Shown here piece by piece: positions 46,939-56,569 of a stretch of DNA of 64,000 nt. This stretch comes from Atlantibacter hermannii (GTDB taxonomy: Bacteria > Pseudomonadota > Gammaproteobacteria > Enterobacterales > Enterobacteriaceae), in the NCBI GenBank assembly GCA_900635495.1, contig LR134136.1, forward strand, positions 4,464,001-4,528,000. Direction: 5' to 3'. Each line of letters opens with the position of its first letter. Position 1 is the stretch's first letter. Made by a program: the position numbers and the translations under genes. Under the pieces are notes generated by a model. That model ran no database searches. It worked only from the letters and a program-made list of their open reading frames with translations, and had not been told where the DNA came from.

Positions 46939-48327
46939 ATGATTAAAAAAGCTCGCAGTATGGCAGGGCTGCCGTGGATTGCGGCGATGGCCTTTTTTAT
47001 GCAGGCGCTGGACGCCACCATTCTGAACACCGCATTACCCGCTATTGCGCAAAGCCTCAACCGGTCGCCACTGGCGATGCAGTCCGCCATTATCAGTTAC
47101 ACCCTGACGGTAGCGATGCTGATCCCTGTTAGCGGCTGGCTCGCCGATCGTTTCGGCACCCGGCGGGTCTTTATGATTGCCGTCATGCTTTTTACGATGG
47201 GTTCACTGGCCTGTGCCGTTTCGCAAAACCTTGGGCAACTGGTGCTCTTCAGGGTGATACAAGGCGTCGGCGGCGCGATGATGATGCCGGTGGCGCGCCT
47301 GGCGCTGTTACGAGCCTATCCGCGCAGTGAATTACTCCCCGTGCTGAATTTCGTCACGATGCCCGGCCTGGTAGGCCCGGTTCTGGGGCCTGTATTAGGC
47401 GGTGTATTAGTCACCTGGGCCAGCTGGCACTGGATTTTCTTAATCAATATCCCTATTGGTATCGCCGGGCTGTTGTATGCGCGCAAATACATGCCCAACT
47501 TCACTACACCGCGTCGCGGCTTCGATATGGGCGGATTTTTGTTGTTCGGTATCAGCCTGGTGCTGTTCTCAAGCGGAATGGAGCTGTTTGGCGAGAAGAT
47601 TGTCGAGACCTGGATCGCCGGAATCGTGATCGCCAGTGGTTTGATGCTGCTGCTGGCGTACATTGCACATGCCCGCCGCCATCCTAATCCCATCATTGCG
47701 CTGCCGATGTTTAAAACCCGCACTTTCTCCATCGGCATCGCGGGTAATATTGCCTCTCGGTTGGGCACCGGCTGCGTCCCGTTTTTAATGCCGCTGATGT
47801 TGCAGGTCGGTTTCGGTTACCAGGCATTAATCGCTGGTTGCATGATGGCACCGACTGCCATTGGCTCTATTATTGCGAAATCGATGGTGACCAATATTCT
47901 GCGCAACCTTGGCTACCGAAAAACCCTGGTAGGCATCACGTTGTTTATCGGATTGATGATTGGTCAGTTCGCGCTACAGTCACCAGCGATGCCGGTTTGG
48001 GCACTCATCCTGCCGCTGTTTATTCTGGGGATGGCCATGTCGATACAGTTCACGTCAATGAACACGATAACACTTGCCGATCTTACCGATGAGAACGCCA
48101 GTAGCGGCAACAGCATGCTGGCTGTTACGCAACAACTCTCCATCAGTCTGGGGGTTGCCGTAAGCGCGGCGGTACTGCGTTTTTATCAAAGCGATGAAAC
48201 CACCAGCACCGTCGGGCAGTTCCACAGCACCTTTATTACAATGGGTGTGATTACGCTGGTCTCAGCGCTGGTGTTTATGCTGTTACGTCCCAAAGATGGC
48301 CGCAACCTGATTAAGGAAAGGCACTAA
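46939..48327 (+). CDS. hsrA: MFS drug:H+ antiporter HsrA (14-helix family)
   Basis: A 462-residue inner-membrane transporter of the DHA2 group. Start MIKKARSMAGLPWIAAMAFF at 46939; the longer frame runs back into yieP and has no ribosome site. It has the motifs LDATILNTALPAIA (helix 1), GWLADRFGTRRVF and the motif C GPVLGPVLGGVL. Close to E. coli HsrA but about 13 residues shorter at the C-terminus. It ends two bases from the convergent rbsR end. Substrate unknown. Confidence 0.93.
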   Translation: MIKKARSMAGLPWIAAMAFFMQALDATILNTALPAIAQSLNRSPLAMQSAIISYTLTVAMLIPVSGWLADRFGTRRVFMIAVMLFTMGSLACAVSQNLGQLVLFRVIQGVGGAMMMPVARLALLRAYPRSELLPVLNFVTMPGLVGPVLGPVLGGVLVTWASWHWIFLINIPIGIAGLLYARKYMPNFTTPRRGFDMGGFLLFGISLVLFSSGMELFGEKIVETWIAGIVIASGLMLLLAYIAHARRHPNPIIALPMFKTRTFSIGIAGNIASRLGTGCVPFLMPLMLQVGFGYQALIAGCMMAPTAIGSIIAKSMVTNILRNLGYRKTLVGITLFIGLMIGQFALQSPAMPVWALILPLFILGMAMSIQFTSMNTITLADLTDENASSGNSMLAVTQQLSISLGVAVSAAVLRFYQSDETTSTVGQFHSTFITMGVITLVSALVFMLLRPKDGRNLIKERH

Positions 48328-48329
48328 AT

Positions 48330-49322
48330 TTAAGACGAGCCGCGCGCGATCAGCTCGGGCGTTAATTGCAGGCGTTGCTGGGAAAGCCCCGGCTGCGCCA
48401 TGCGATGGATCAGAACATCTATCGCCAGTTCGCCCAGTTCGTCTTTTGGCTGATGAATGGTGGTCAGCGGCGGCGTCATATAACGCGCCAGTTCGATATC
48501 GTCATACCCCACCAGCGCCATATCACCAGGAATGCTCAATCCGGCCTGGTAAAGCGCCTGATAGGCCCCAACTGCCATGGCATCATTGCCGGTAAACACC
48601 GCTTCCGGCCGCTCCGGCAAGGCCAGTAAGGCGTTCATGGCGTGCAATCCGCTGGAAAACTCAAAGTCTCCGGTGATTTCATAGCCGTCAGGAATAGCCA
48701 GTCCGGCGCGCGCCATCGCGTTGCGATATCCTTCAAGGCGCAGTCGCGATGGGGTTTTATCCAGCGGCCCGGTAATACAGGCGATCCGGCGATAACCTTT
48801 ATCAATCAAATGTTGGGTTGCGATATCGCCGCCCAGCAAAGAGTTGTCCTGAATCAGATCGCAGTCGCCGTCGAAAGGCGCCCAGTCCATCATTACCGTC
48901 GGGATAGACGGATACCGCGTGATGATTTCCGCAGAAGGTTGATGCGTTTCGGTACAAAGCAGCAACAGACCATCGACGCGTTTTTGCAGCAGCGTCTCCA
49001 GATTACTGTTCATGCGTTTTTCATCGCCCTCGGTATTGCACAACACCAGGCTATAGCCGCGCTCGAAGCAGCTTCGCTCAACACCGCGGACGATTTCTGA
49101 AAAGAAGGGGTTGCTGCTGGCAGTGATCAGCATCCCTATGGTGCGGGTCTGATTCAGCTTCAGGCTGCGCGCCAGTGCAGAAGGCGCATAATTCAGCGTT
49201 TTCACGGCGTCGTTCACTTTTAAACGAATCGCCTCGCTCACGAAGCGATCGTTATTAATGACGTGCGAAACCGTGGAAGTCGAGACACCCGCCAGGCGAG
49301 CTACATCCTTCATCGTTGCCAA
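48330..49322 (-). CDS. rbsR: Ribose operon repressor RbsR
   Basis: A 330-residue LacI-family repressor. The N-terminal headpiece is MATMKDVARLAGVSTSTVSHVINNDRFVSE, then the hinge helix PSALARSLK and the periplasmic-binding-protein-like ribose domain. It represses the rbs operon by binding the GCGAAACGTTTCGC palindromes found before rbsD. It lies three bases after rbsK in the same operon, thus autoregulated. Confidence 0.97.
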   Translation of the reverse strand: MATMKDVARLAGVSTSTVSHVINNDRFVSEAIRLKVNDAVKTLNYAPSALARSLKLNQTRTIGMLITASSNPFFSEIVRGVERSCFERGYSLVLCNTEGDEKRMNSNLETLLQKRVDGLLLLCTETHQPSAEIITRYPSIPTVMMDWAPFDGDCDLIQDNSLLGGDIATQHLIDKGYRRIACITGPLDKTPSRLRLEGYRNAMARAGLAIPDGYEITGDFEFSSGLHAMNALLALPERPEAVFTGNDAMAVGAYQALYQAGLSIPGDMALVGYDDIELARYMTPPLTTIHQPKDELGELAIDVLIHRMAQPGLSQQRLQLTPELIARGSS

Positions 49323-49325
49323 GGA

Positions 49326-50255
49326 TTACTCCTGCTGTTGTAAGAAGGCATCGATCTCATGACGCCACGGCACGGAAGGCTGCGCACCACGACGGGTAAC
49401 GGCGATTGCCGCAGCGGCATGCGCGAAGCGGATCGCATCTGAAAGCGCCTTTCCTTCCAGTAACGCAGTGACTAACGCACCGTTAAACGTATCGCCTGCG
49501 GCAATAGTATCTACCGCTTCAACTTTAAAGCCCGGTACGCGCTGGCCTTTGCCGTCACGGCTGGCCCATACGCCACGGCTTCCCAACGTGATGATGACGG
49601 TATTAATGCCTTTATCGTGTAACCGCTGCGCCGCCTGTGCGGCATCGTCATCGGATTCGACTTTCACGCCGGTCAGCTTTTCCGCTTCGGTTTCGTTGGG
49701 GGTGATGATGTCAACCAGGCCAAGCAGTTCGTCGGAAAGGGTCCGCGCAGGCGCCGGGTTGAGGATAACGGAAGTATTATTCTGTTTAGCGATTTTGGCA
49801 GCAGCCAACACGCTTTCTACGGGCGATTCCAGCTGCATCAGCAGCGCGGATGCCTGAGCAATAAGATCGTGCTGCGCGTTCACGCGTTCCGGCGTCAGTG
49901 CGCTGTTTGCGCCAGCGCTAATGCCGATGACGTTCTCCCCTTCAGCATTGACGAAAATTAACGCCACGCCGGTAGATTCGTCAGCAATGGTCGCCACGGG
50001 GGTAATATCAATCTTATCGCTGGCTAACTGGGTGCAAACACGCCGTCCGGTATCGTCATCGCCGACGCAGGCAATAAAGGCGATATCCGCGCCGCTACGG
50101 CCAGCGGCAACCGCCTGGTTCGCGCCTTTTCCACCGAACGCCACTTGATAATGACTGCCCGTCAGGGTTTCACCCGGCTTTGGAAAGGATTCAAGATTAA
50201 GGATGTGATCGGCATTAATACTGCCCAGAACAACCAGCTTGCCAGTAGTATTCAT
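49326..50255 (-). CDS. rbsK: Ribokinase
   Basis: Phosphorylates ribose at O5. It is 309 residues from the ATG at 50255 (MNTTGKLVVLGSINADH); a tandem ATG at 50258 and an upstream TTG are alternatives, and the ribosome site is weak (GGA). PfkB motifs: GGKGANQAVAAGR (signature 1) and DTIAAGDTFNGALV (signature 2, catalytic Asp). It is separated from rbsB by 82 bases holding a stable hairpin, which may lower its level relative to the binding protein. Confidence 0.96.
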   Translation of the reverse strand: MNTTGKLVVLGSINADHILNLESFPKPGETLTGSHYQVAFGGKGANQAVAAGRSGADIAFIACVGDDDTGRRVCTQLASDKIDITPVATIADESTGVALIFVNAEGENVIGISAGANSALTPERVNAQHDLIAQASALLMQLESPVESVLAAAKIAKQNNTSVILNPAPARTLSDELLGLVDIITPNETEAEKLTGVKVESDDDAAQAAQRLHDKGINTVIITLGSRGVWASRDGKGQRVPGFKVEAVDTIAAGDTFNGALVTALLEGKALSDAIRFAHAAAAIAVTRRGAQPSVPWRHEIDAFLQQQE

Positions 50256-50271
50256 CATCGGATGTCCAGTC

Positions 50272-50298
50272 AAAATGCGCCACCCGGTTGGGTGGCGC
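50272..50298 (-). terminator. Intercistronic hairpin between rbsB and rbsK
   Basis: Minus strand: perfect nine-pair stem GCGCCACCC/GGGTGGCGC with a 4-base loop, followed by ATTTTG. It probably gives partial termination or protects the rbsDACB message. Confidence 0.7.
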
Positions 50299-50337
50299 GA
50301 TGCCCTGCTTTTCTTTTTACTTTATGAGACGCGCGTA

Positions 50338-51225
50338 TTATTTGGTGATCAGCTTCAGTTCAACCGGGATTTGCTTCTCAACTTTTTCGCCTTTCAGCAC
50401 TTTATCTGCGGTTTCAACGCCGATAACACCAATTTTATCAGCCATCTGGGCAACCGTTGCGCCTAACTTGCCGCCTTCAACCGCTTTTACGCCGTCGGCA
50501 GTGCCGTCAAAACCGACCACCAGCACGTCGGTTTTACCCGCGGTTTGCAACGCGCGCAGAGCGCCCAACGCCATTTCATCGTTCTGAGCAAATACTGCCT
50601 GCACGTCCGGGTGAGCGGTCAGCAGGTTTTGCATTACGTTCAGACCCTTGGTGCGATCGAAGTCAGCCGGCTGGCTCGCCAGAACGGTAAATTTATGCGC
50701 GGCAGTCGCTTGTTTGAAACCTTCGCCACGCTCACGGGCAGCGGATGCGCCTGCGATACCTTGCAGCTCAATTACTTTCGCGCCTTCGCCGAGTTTTTTA
50801 GCGATGAAATCACCGGCCATTTTGCCACCGGCCACGTTATCAGACGCCACATGGCTCACAACTTCACCTTTAGAAGCCATACGGTCCAGGGTGATCACCG
50901 GGATTTTCGCCTGGTTTGCCATCTTCACAGCATTGCCTACCGCATCGGAGTCAGTGGGGTTGATCAGCAGCAGCTTAGTACCGCGAACCGTCAGATCCTG
51001 AACGTTGGCAAGCTCTTTCGCCGGGTTGTTCTGGGAATCCAGCACCACCAGGTTATACCCCAGTTTATCGGCTTCTTTCTGCGCACCGTCTTTTAAAGAT
51101 ACGAAGAACGGGTTATTCAGCGTGGAGATAACCAGCGCGATCGTGTCTTTCGCCATGGCGTTAGCGCTTACGGTGGCGCTTAACGCAACAGCAGAAACCA
51201 GGGTAGCCAGTTTTTTCATGTTCAT
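50338..51225 (-). CDS. rbsB: Ribose-binding periplasmic protein RbsB
   Basis: A 295-residue periplasmic ribose receptor for the RbsABC importer and for Trg chemotaxis. Signal peptide MNMKKLATLVSAVALSATVSANAMA, then mature DTIALVISTLNNPFFV. Ribose-contact segments LDRMASKGEVVSHVASDN and VFAQNDEMALGALRAL are intact. It lies 26 bases after rbsC. It ends LKLITK, slightly different from E. coli. Confidence 0.97.
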   Translation of the reverse strand: MNMKKLATLVSAVALSATVSANAMAKDTIALVISTLNNPFFVSLKDGAQKEADKLGYNLVVLDSQNNPAKELANVQDLTVRGTKLLLINPTDSDAVGNAVKMANQAKIPVITLDRMASKGEVVSHVASDNVAGGKMAGDFIAKKLGEGAKVIELQGIAGASAARERGEGFKQATAAHKFTVLASQPADFDRTKGLNVMQNLLTAHPDVQAVFAQNDEMALGALRALQTAGKTDVLVVGFDGTADGVKAVEGGKLGATVAQMADKIGVIGVETADKVLKGEKVEKQIPVELKLITK

Positions 51226-51251
51226 AGTCAGATGTCCTGTAGAGTAATAAG

Positions 51252-52217
51252 TTACTGCTTTTTGTTGTCTACCAGCACCGCCAGCAAAATAACCACTGCT
51301 TTAACGATCATCTGGTAATAGGAAGAAACACCTAATAAATTCAGTCCGTTGTTCAGGAAGCCGAGGATCAGCGCACCGATAAGCGTGCCGACAATGCGGC
51401 CTTTACCGCCCGCCAGGCTGGTACCGCCCAGCACCACTGCGGCGATGGCGTCCAGTTCATAACCGGTGCCCGCCGTGGGTTGCGCTGAAGAAAGACGCGC
51501 AACTTCGATAACGCCCGCCAGCGCGGCCAGCATGCCCGACAGTGAATAAACGATGATTTTGACTTTATTCACGCTGATACCGGACAGACGCGTCGCCGCT
51601 TCGTTGCCGCCCAGTGCATAAATATAACGGCCAAGACGGGTGTGATGAAGCATATACCAGGCGGCGAGAAATACGACCGCCATAATCCAGACCGGCGTCG
51701 GCACACCCAGCGGGCGACCGATACCGAACCAGCCAAACAGATCGGCGTTATCAGAAAAACCGGTGTTGATTGGGCTGCCGTCGGTGTACACCATGGTGAC
51801 CCCACGCAACAGCAGCATCATCACCAGGGTGGCGATAAACGCCTGCACGCGTCCTTTGGCAACAATCACGCCGGTCACGCCGCCAATGGCCGCGCCGAGC
51901 GCCAACGCAGCCGCTACCGCCACTAACGCATTCACTTCGAAGCCGACGATTGAGGCGGCGACCGCGCCGGTTAACGCCAACAGGGAACCGACGGACAGGT
52001 CGATGCCTGAAGTAAGAATAACCAGCGTCATGCCAACCGCCATAATGGCGTTAACCGACGTTTGCTGCAAAATGTTGAACAGGTTATTAACGGTAAAGAA
52101 GTTCGGGCTCATGGTGGAAACCACCGCAATCAGCACCAGCAGGGCAATGAGCGATTTTTGCTCTAACAACCAGGCTTTGGTGAAATAACGACGGCCAGTG
52201 ACAGTCTGGGTACTCAT
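51252..52217 (-). CDS. rbsC: Ribose ABC transporter permease RbsC
   Basis: A 321-residue inner-membrane permease, the E. coli length. The start MSTQTVTGRRYFTKAW at 52217 follows AGGAG; the upstream frame overlaps rbsA. It has about ten helices, with the family motif GGTSLAGGKGRIVGTLIGALILG, which includes the site contacting the ATPase. It lies four bases after rbsA. Confidence 0.96.
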   Translation of the reverse strand: MSTQTVTGRRYFTKAWLLEQKSLIALLVLIAVVSTMSPNFFTVNNLFNILQQTSVNAIMAVGMTLVILTSGIDLSVGSLLALTGAVAASIVGFEVNALVAVAAALALGAAIGGVTGVIVAKGRVQAFIATLVMMLLLRGVTMVYTDGSPINTGFSDNADLFGWFGIGRPLGVPTPVWIMAVVFLAAWYMLHHTRLGRYIYALGGNEAATRLSGISVNKVKIIVYSLSGMLAALAGVIEVARLSSAQPTAGTGYELDAIAAVVLGGTSLAGGKGRIVGTLIGALILGFLNNGLNLLGVSSYYQMIVKAVVILLAVLVDNKKQ

Positions 52218-52221
52218 TCTC

Positions 52222-53740
52222 TTACTCCTGCGCTTCATGCTGAGAAAGGCGGTTTAACTTGCCAACAGCCGCCGCCATCAGCACTTCCTGAGTGGCTTGC
52301 TCGCGCGTAAACTCGCCGCCGAGATGCCCCTCGTGCATTACCATGATGCGATCGCTCATGCCCAACACTTCCGGCATCTCAGACGAGACCAGAATGATGC
52401 TTAAGCCATCAGCTTTGAACTGGTTGATTAACTGATAAATCTCTTTCTTTGCGCCGACGTCCACGCCGCGCGTCGGTTCATCGAGGATCAGAACCTTCGG
52501 ACGCGTCATCAGACCACGGGCTATCGCCACTTTTTGTTGGTTGCCGCCGGAAAGCAGGCCGATCGCCTGATCCATGGACGGGGTTTTCACGTTAAACAGC
52601 CGGATAAAGTCGCTAACCGCCTGCTGCTCGTCTTTGTGTTTCAGGCTTCCGCCGCTGCGGCTGAAATAACGCAGCGCGGTCAGAGACATATTCTCTTTGA
52701 CCGACATCCCCAGCACTAACCCATCGCGCTTACGGTCTTCGGAGATATAAACAATACCGTTTGCCAGGCCATCCTGCGGAGAGCGAGTTACCACTTCATG
52801 ACCATCAAGCGTCACATGGCCACCGGTGCGCGGGGAGCGCGCCGTACAGTACTTTCATCAGTTCAGTACGGCCTGCGCCCATCAGCCCCGCTACACCAAG
52901 GATTTCACCTTTACGCAGGCTAAAGGAGACGCCGTTAACGCCGGGGCCGCTCAGATTGTCGACCTTAAGGCGAACCTCACCCGGCGCTTTATCAAGGCGC
53001 GGATACTGATCTTCCAGCTTGCGGCCCACCATCATTTCAATCAGCGAATCTTCGGTCAGCGTCGCGACCTCACGTTCGGCAATAAACTGCCCGTCGCGGA
53101 AGACCGTCACGTCATCGCAGATTTCGAAAATTTCTTTCATACGGTGGGAGATATAAACGATGCCGCGTCCCTGGGCTTTCAGCTCACGGATGACGCGGAA
53201 CAGCGACTCGGTTTCGGTATCGGTCAGCGCATCGGTAGGTTCATCCATGATGATGACTCTGGATTCGAAGCTCAGCACCTTGGCGATTTCGACCATTTGC
53301 TGATCGCCGATAGACAATTCCCCCACCAGCCGATGACTGTTAAAGCGCAGATTCAGTTTAGCCAACAGTTTGTCGGCTTCGGCATACATGGTTTTCCAGT
53401 CGATGCGGCCAAACCGGTTAACGAATTCGCGTCCCAGGAAAATGTTTTCAGCAATGGTGAGCTGCGGGATCAGGTTGAGTTCCTGGTGAATAATGCCGAT
53501 ACCGGCTTCCTGGGAGGATTTCGGACCGGTAAAGGTGGTTTCCTGTCCCAGCCATTTCAGTGAACCAGCATCACGTTGATAGATACCGGTCAGCACTTTC
53601 ATCATGGTGGATTTACCGGCGCCGTTTTCGCCGACCAGTGCCATTACGCGGCCTGAATAGACATTCAGCGCCGCGCCGGAGAGAGCTTTCACACCGGGGA
53701 AGGATTTATCAATCCCCTTTAGTTGAAGTAATGCGTCCAT
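52222..53740 (-). pseudogene. rbsA: Ribose ABC transporter ATP-binding protein RbsA, frameshifted by one extra base
   Basis: Double-domain ATPase energising ribose uptake. The first domain has Walker A GENGAGKST, signature LSIGDQQMVEIAK and Walker B VIIMDEPTDAL; the second has LSGGNQQKVAIARG and VLILDEPTRGVD. The frame breaks between the domains at GGGG, plus strand 52832-52835. One base fewer turns YGALPAHRW into YGALPRTGGHVTLDG, giving a 505-residue protein close to E. coli RbsA. Probably a sequencing error. If real, ribose transport would fail, though rbsB and rbsC look intact. The gene lies seven bases after rbsD. Confidence 0.9.
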
Positions 53741-53747
53741 GTCGGCC

Positions 53748-54167
53748 TCAGAAAGTTACGCCGGCACAGAGAATAATATTCGCATACGGAGAACACTCTC
53801 CGCTGCGAATGACCGCCTGGCTGGCAGCGGTGTTTACTTTGAACTGTTCATGCGTGATGTAACGAATTTCAATGGTGTTTCCCTGGTGTTGTTGCAGTTG
53901 CTCAATATGGCTGAGCAACGTTTCGTGGAGCTGCGGATTGTGTTGTTTAATTTCCAGCGCAAGGATCGCCGCTTCAACCTGCATCTCGGTAGTCACCACA
54001 TCCACCACCTGCATAAAGGTGGGGACGCCCTGAGTCAGCGCCAGATCGACACGCTCAGTCGTTTTCGGGATGGGTAACCCGGCATCACATACCACCACCG
54101 TATCGGTATGACCGAGACGTGAGATGACCCGAGAGATATCAGCATTAAGAACGGTGCCTTTTTTCAT
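53748..54167 (-). CDS. rbsD: D-ribose pyranase RbsD
   Basis: Interconverts beta-pyranose and beta-furanose ribose so that the kinase receives its substrate. It is 139 residues, the E. coli length. Conserved N-terminus MKKGTVLNADISRVISRLGHTD with the catalytic His, and C-terminus GECSPYANIILCAGVTF. It is first gene of rbsDACBKR, 14 bases after the proximal RbsR operator. Confidence 0.97.
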   Translation of the reverse strand: MKKGTVLNADISRVISRLGHTDTVVVCDAGLPIPKTTERVDLALTQGVPTFMQVVDVVTTEMQVEAAILALEIKQHNPQLHETLLSHIEQLQQHQGNTIEIRYITHEQFKVNTAASQAVIRSGECSPYANIILCAGVTF

Positions 54168-54181
54168 GTCTTTGCTCCACT

Positions 54182-54197
54182 AGCGAAACGTTTCGCT
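54182..54197. promoter_or_regulatory. RbsR operator proximal to rbsD
   Basis: Perfect palindrome AGCGAAACGTTTCGCT, as in the E. coli rbs operator, 15 bases upstream of the rbsD start, overlapping the expected promoter or transcript start. Confidence 0.88.
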
Positions 54198-54260
54198 GAC
54201 TGCAGTGTAGTGAAGAAGGCGAATCAGAAACAATTGGCAAGTTATAGAATTGTGATCGTC

Positions 54261-54276
54261 ATCGAAACGTTTCGCT
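54261..54276. promoter_or_regulatory. Second RbsR-type operator, distal
   Basis: ATCGAAACGTTTCGCT shares the 13-base core TCGAAACGTTTCG-type palindrome with the proximal site, 79 bases away centre to centre. The pair could allow looping by tetrameric repressor. A TGTGA at 54251-54255 next to it may be half of a CRP site. Confidence 0.7.
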
Positions 54277-54304
54277 CAATCTCGCGGTGAAACGGTAGAA
54301 AGCA

Positions 54305-54331
54305 AAACGCCTCTTCACAGAAGAGGCGTTT
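54305..54331. terminator. Terminator after kup
   Basis: Perfect 12-bp stem AAACGCCTCTTC/GAAGAGGCGTTT with loop ACA (plus strand) or TGT (minus strand). It lies directly after the kup stop on the minus strand. Confidence 0.85.
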
Positions 54332-54334
54332 AAT

Positions 54335-56204
54335 TTAAATTTCGACCTGGGTACCAAGCTCAATAACCCGGTTAGGCGGGATTTCAAACTGGTCCGGCGC
54401 ACGCAGCGCATTCCGTTGCAGCAGCAGGAACAGCTTGCCGCGCAGGCGGAGATACCAGGGCCGCTTACCAATGATCAGCGACTCATGGGACATAAAGAAC
54501 GAGGTTTCCATCATCCGGCAACTCAGCCCTTCGAGCCCGCAGCGATGGAAGACTTCTTCCACGTTCGGCGTTTCGCGCCAGCCGTAACTGGCTACCACGC
54601 GCCAGAAGGTAGGCGAAAGTTGCTCAATCGATACGCGGCGAACATTGTGGACATAGGGCGCATCTTCCGTACGCAGTGTTAACAGGATCACCCGCTCATG
54701 CAGCACCTTGTTGTGCTTGAGGTTGTGCAACATGGCAAATGGGATGACGTTTAACGCACGGGACATATACACCGCGGTGCCCGGCACGCGCACCGGCGGC
54801 GATTTCTCCAGAGAAGCAATCATTGCCTCCAGGGAGTTGCCGTGTTCATGCATACGGCGCAACAGACGGAACCGCTCGCTTTTCCAGGTGGTCATGATGA
54901 TAAACATCACCAGGCCCAGGGTTAACGGCAACCAACCGCCGGAAAGCAGTTTTTCGAGGTTGGCCGAAAACAGCGGCACATCGACAGACATAAACCCAAC
55001 AAACATTAACCCCACCAGGACTTTGTTCCAGTGCCAGTTTTTATTGGCCACGGTGGTGAACAGAATCGAGGTTAAGACCATCGTGCCGGTTACTGCGATA
55101 CCGTATGCCGCCGCCAGATTGCTGGAGTGCTCGAAGCTGACGATCACAATCACCACGGCGAAATAGAGCATCCAGTTAATGGCAGGAATATAGATCTGCC
55201 CGGACTCCATCTCTGAGGTGTGGATGATGCGCATCGGCGAGAGGTAACCCAGACGTACGGCCTGGCGCGTCAGGGAGAACACGCCGGAAATCACCGCCTG
55301 GGAAGCGATAACTGTCGCCAGAGTGGCGATAATCAACAGTGGGATCAGCGCCCAGTCCGGAGCCAGTAAAAAGAACGGGTTTTTTATCGCTTCCGGCGTT
55401 TTTAACAGCAGCGCGCCCTGGCCGAAGTAATTCAGCACCAGCGAAGGCAACACCACGCTAAACCATGCAATACGGATCGGCAGCTTGCCGAAATGGCCCA
55501 TATCCGCATACAACGCCTCAACCCCGGTAATCGACAGCACGACCGCGCCCAGCGCGAAGAAAGAAACCGTCTTGTATTCCAGGAAGAAATGCATCGCCCA
55601 GGCCGGATTTAATGCCTGCAGCACTTCCGGGTTAGCGATAATGCTGCGCGCACCCAGAACCGCCAGAATCAAAAACCAGGCCAGCATAATCGGCGCGAAA
55701 AGCTTCCCCACCATACCGGTGCCATGCTTCTGGATCATAAACAGTAGCGTCAGGACGATGATCGAAAGCGGCACAATATAAGGGTCGAGCGACGGCGCGG
55801 CTATTTCCAGCCCTTCAATAGCAGACATGACTGAAATAGCAGGCGTGATGACCACCTCGCCATAAAAAAAGCTGCCGCCGATAAGGCCCAGAATAACCAG
55901 CCATGAGGTCGCTTTTTGCCGAGGTGTTACGCCCAGCCAAAGACATCAGCGTCAGGATCCCGCCTTCACCGGCGTTGTCGGCGCGCATGACGAAGGTGAG
56001 ATATTTAATGGAAACAACAAAAACCAGTAGCCAAAAGATAAGGGAGAGGAAACCGAACACGGCATCCCGTTCTACGCCAAAACCAAATTGCCCGGAAAGG
56101 CATTCTCTTAACGTATAAAGTGGGCTGGTCCCAATATCGCCGTACACCACCCCAATGGCTGCAAGCGTTATGGCTGGCAGCGGTTGTTTATTATCAGCGC
56201 TCAT
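54335..56204 (-). pseudogene. kup: Low-affinity potassium transporter Kup, frameshifted by one extra base
   Basis: Proton-coupled K+ uptake protein of the HAK/KUP/KT family with about 12 helices and a cytoplasmic C-terminal domain. Start MSADNKQPLPAITLAAIGVV at 56204; signature GVVYGDIGTSPLYTLRE is intact. The frame breaks at TTTTT, plus strand 55913-55917. One base fewer turns TSAKSDLMAG into TSAKATSWLVILGLIGG and gives 622 residues, exactly the E. coli length. A sequencing over-call is likely. The ORF after the break starts at EVVITPAIS, so two partial genes would be annotated naively. Confidence 0.9.
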
Positions 56205-56569
56205 AGACTAATCTTTCGTTGGAAAACAAATGTGTGCTTAGTCCCTTGGCCCACAAAAAGCGCACAGTATGCACGATTAATCGCAAAATCGTACCCCTAA
56301 ATAGAACCCAGCCTGTCCACGTCAAAAAAATCTCCCTAAACTTTGTAACCCTTTTTGACGATAACCACCCTGCCAGAGACTTATCACTTCGGGTTAGCGG
56401 ATTAGCGTTTTATGACAACTGAAAAGAAATGAATCTGCGTATGCTACGGCGGAAGAAAAATGACGATTTACATACCTGGCGCGGGTTGCAGCGCTTGTCT
56501 CGTGGTCGAAACAGTAGGTATATAATTGCATCATAAGCCGTTTCCTCAGGGTAAGGACGCAAATTAATT
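56205..56569. promoter_or_regulatory. kup-ravA divergent intergenic region with candidate ravA promoter
   Basis: 365 bases without a gene. Near its right end, TTGTCT (56495-56500) and TATATAAT (56519-56526) could form the ravA promoter, about 45 bases before the start; the E. coli operon is sigma-S controlled. The stretch 56270-56400 is AT-rich and should hold the kup promoter. Nothing else recognised. Confidence 0.5.
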
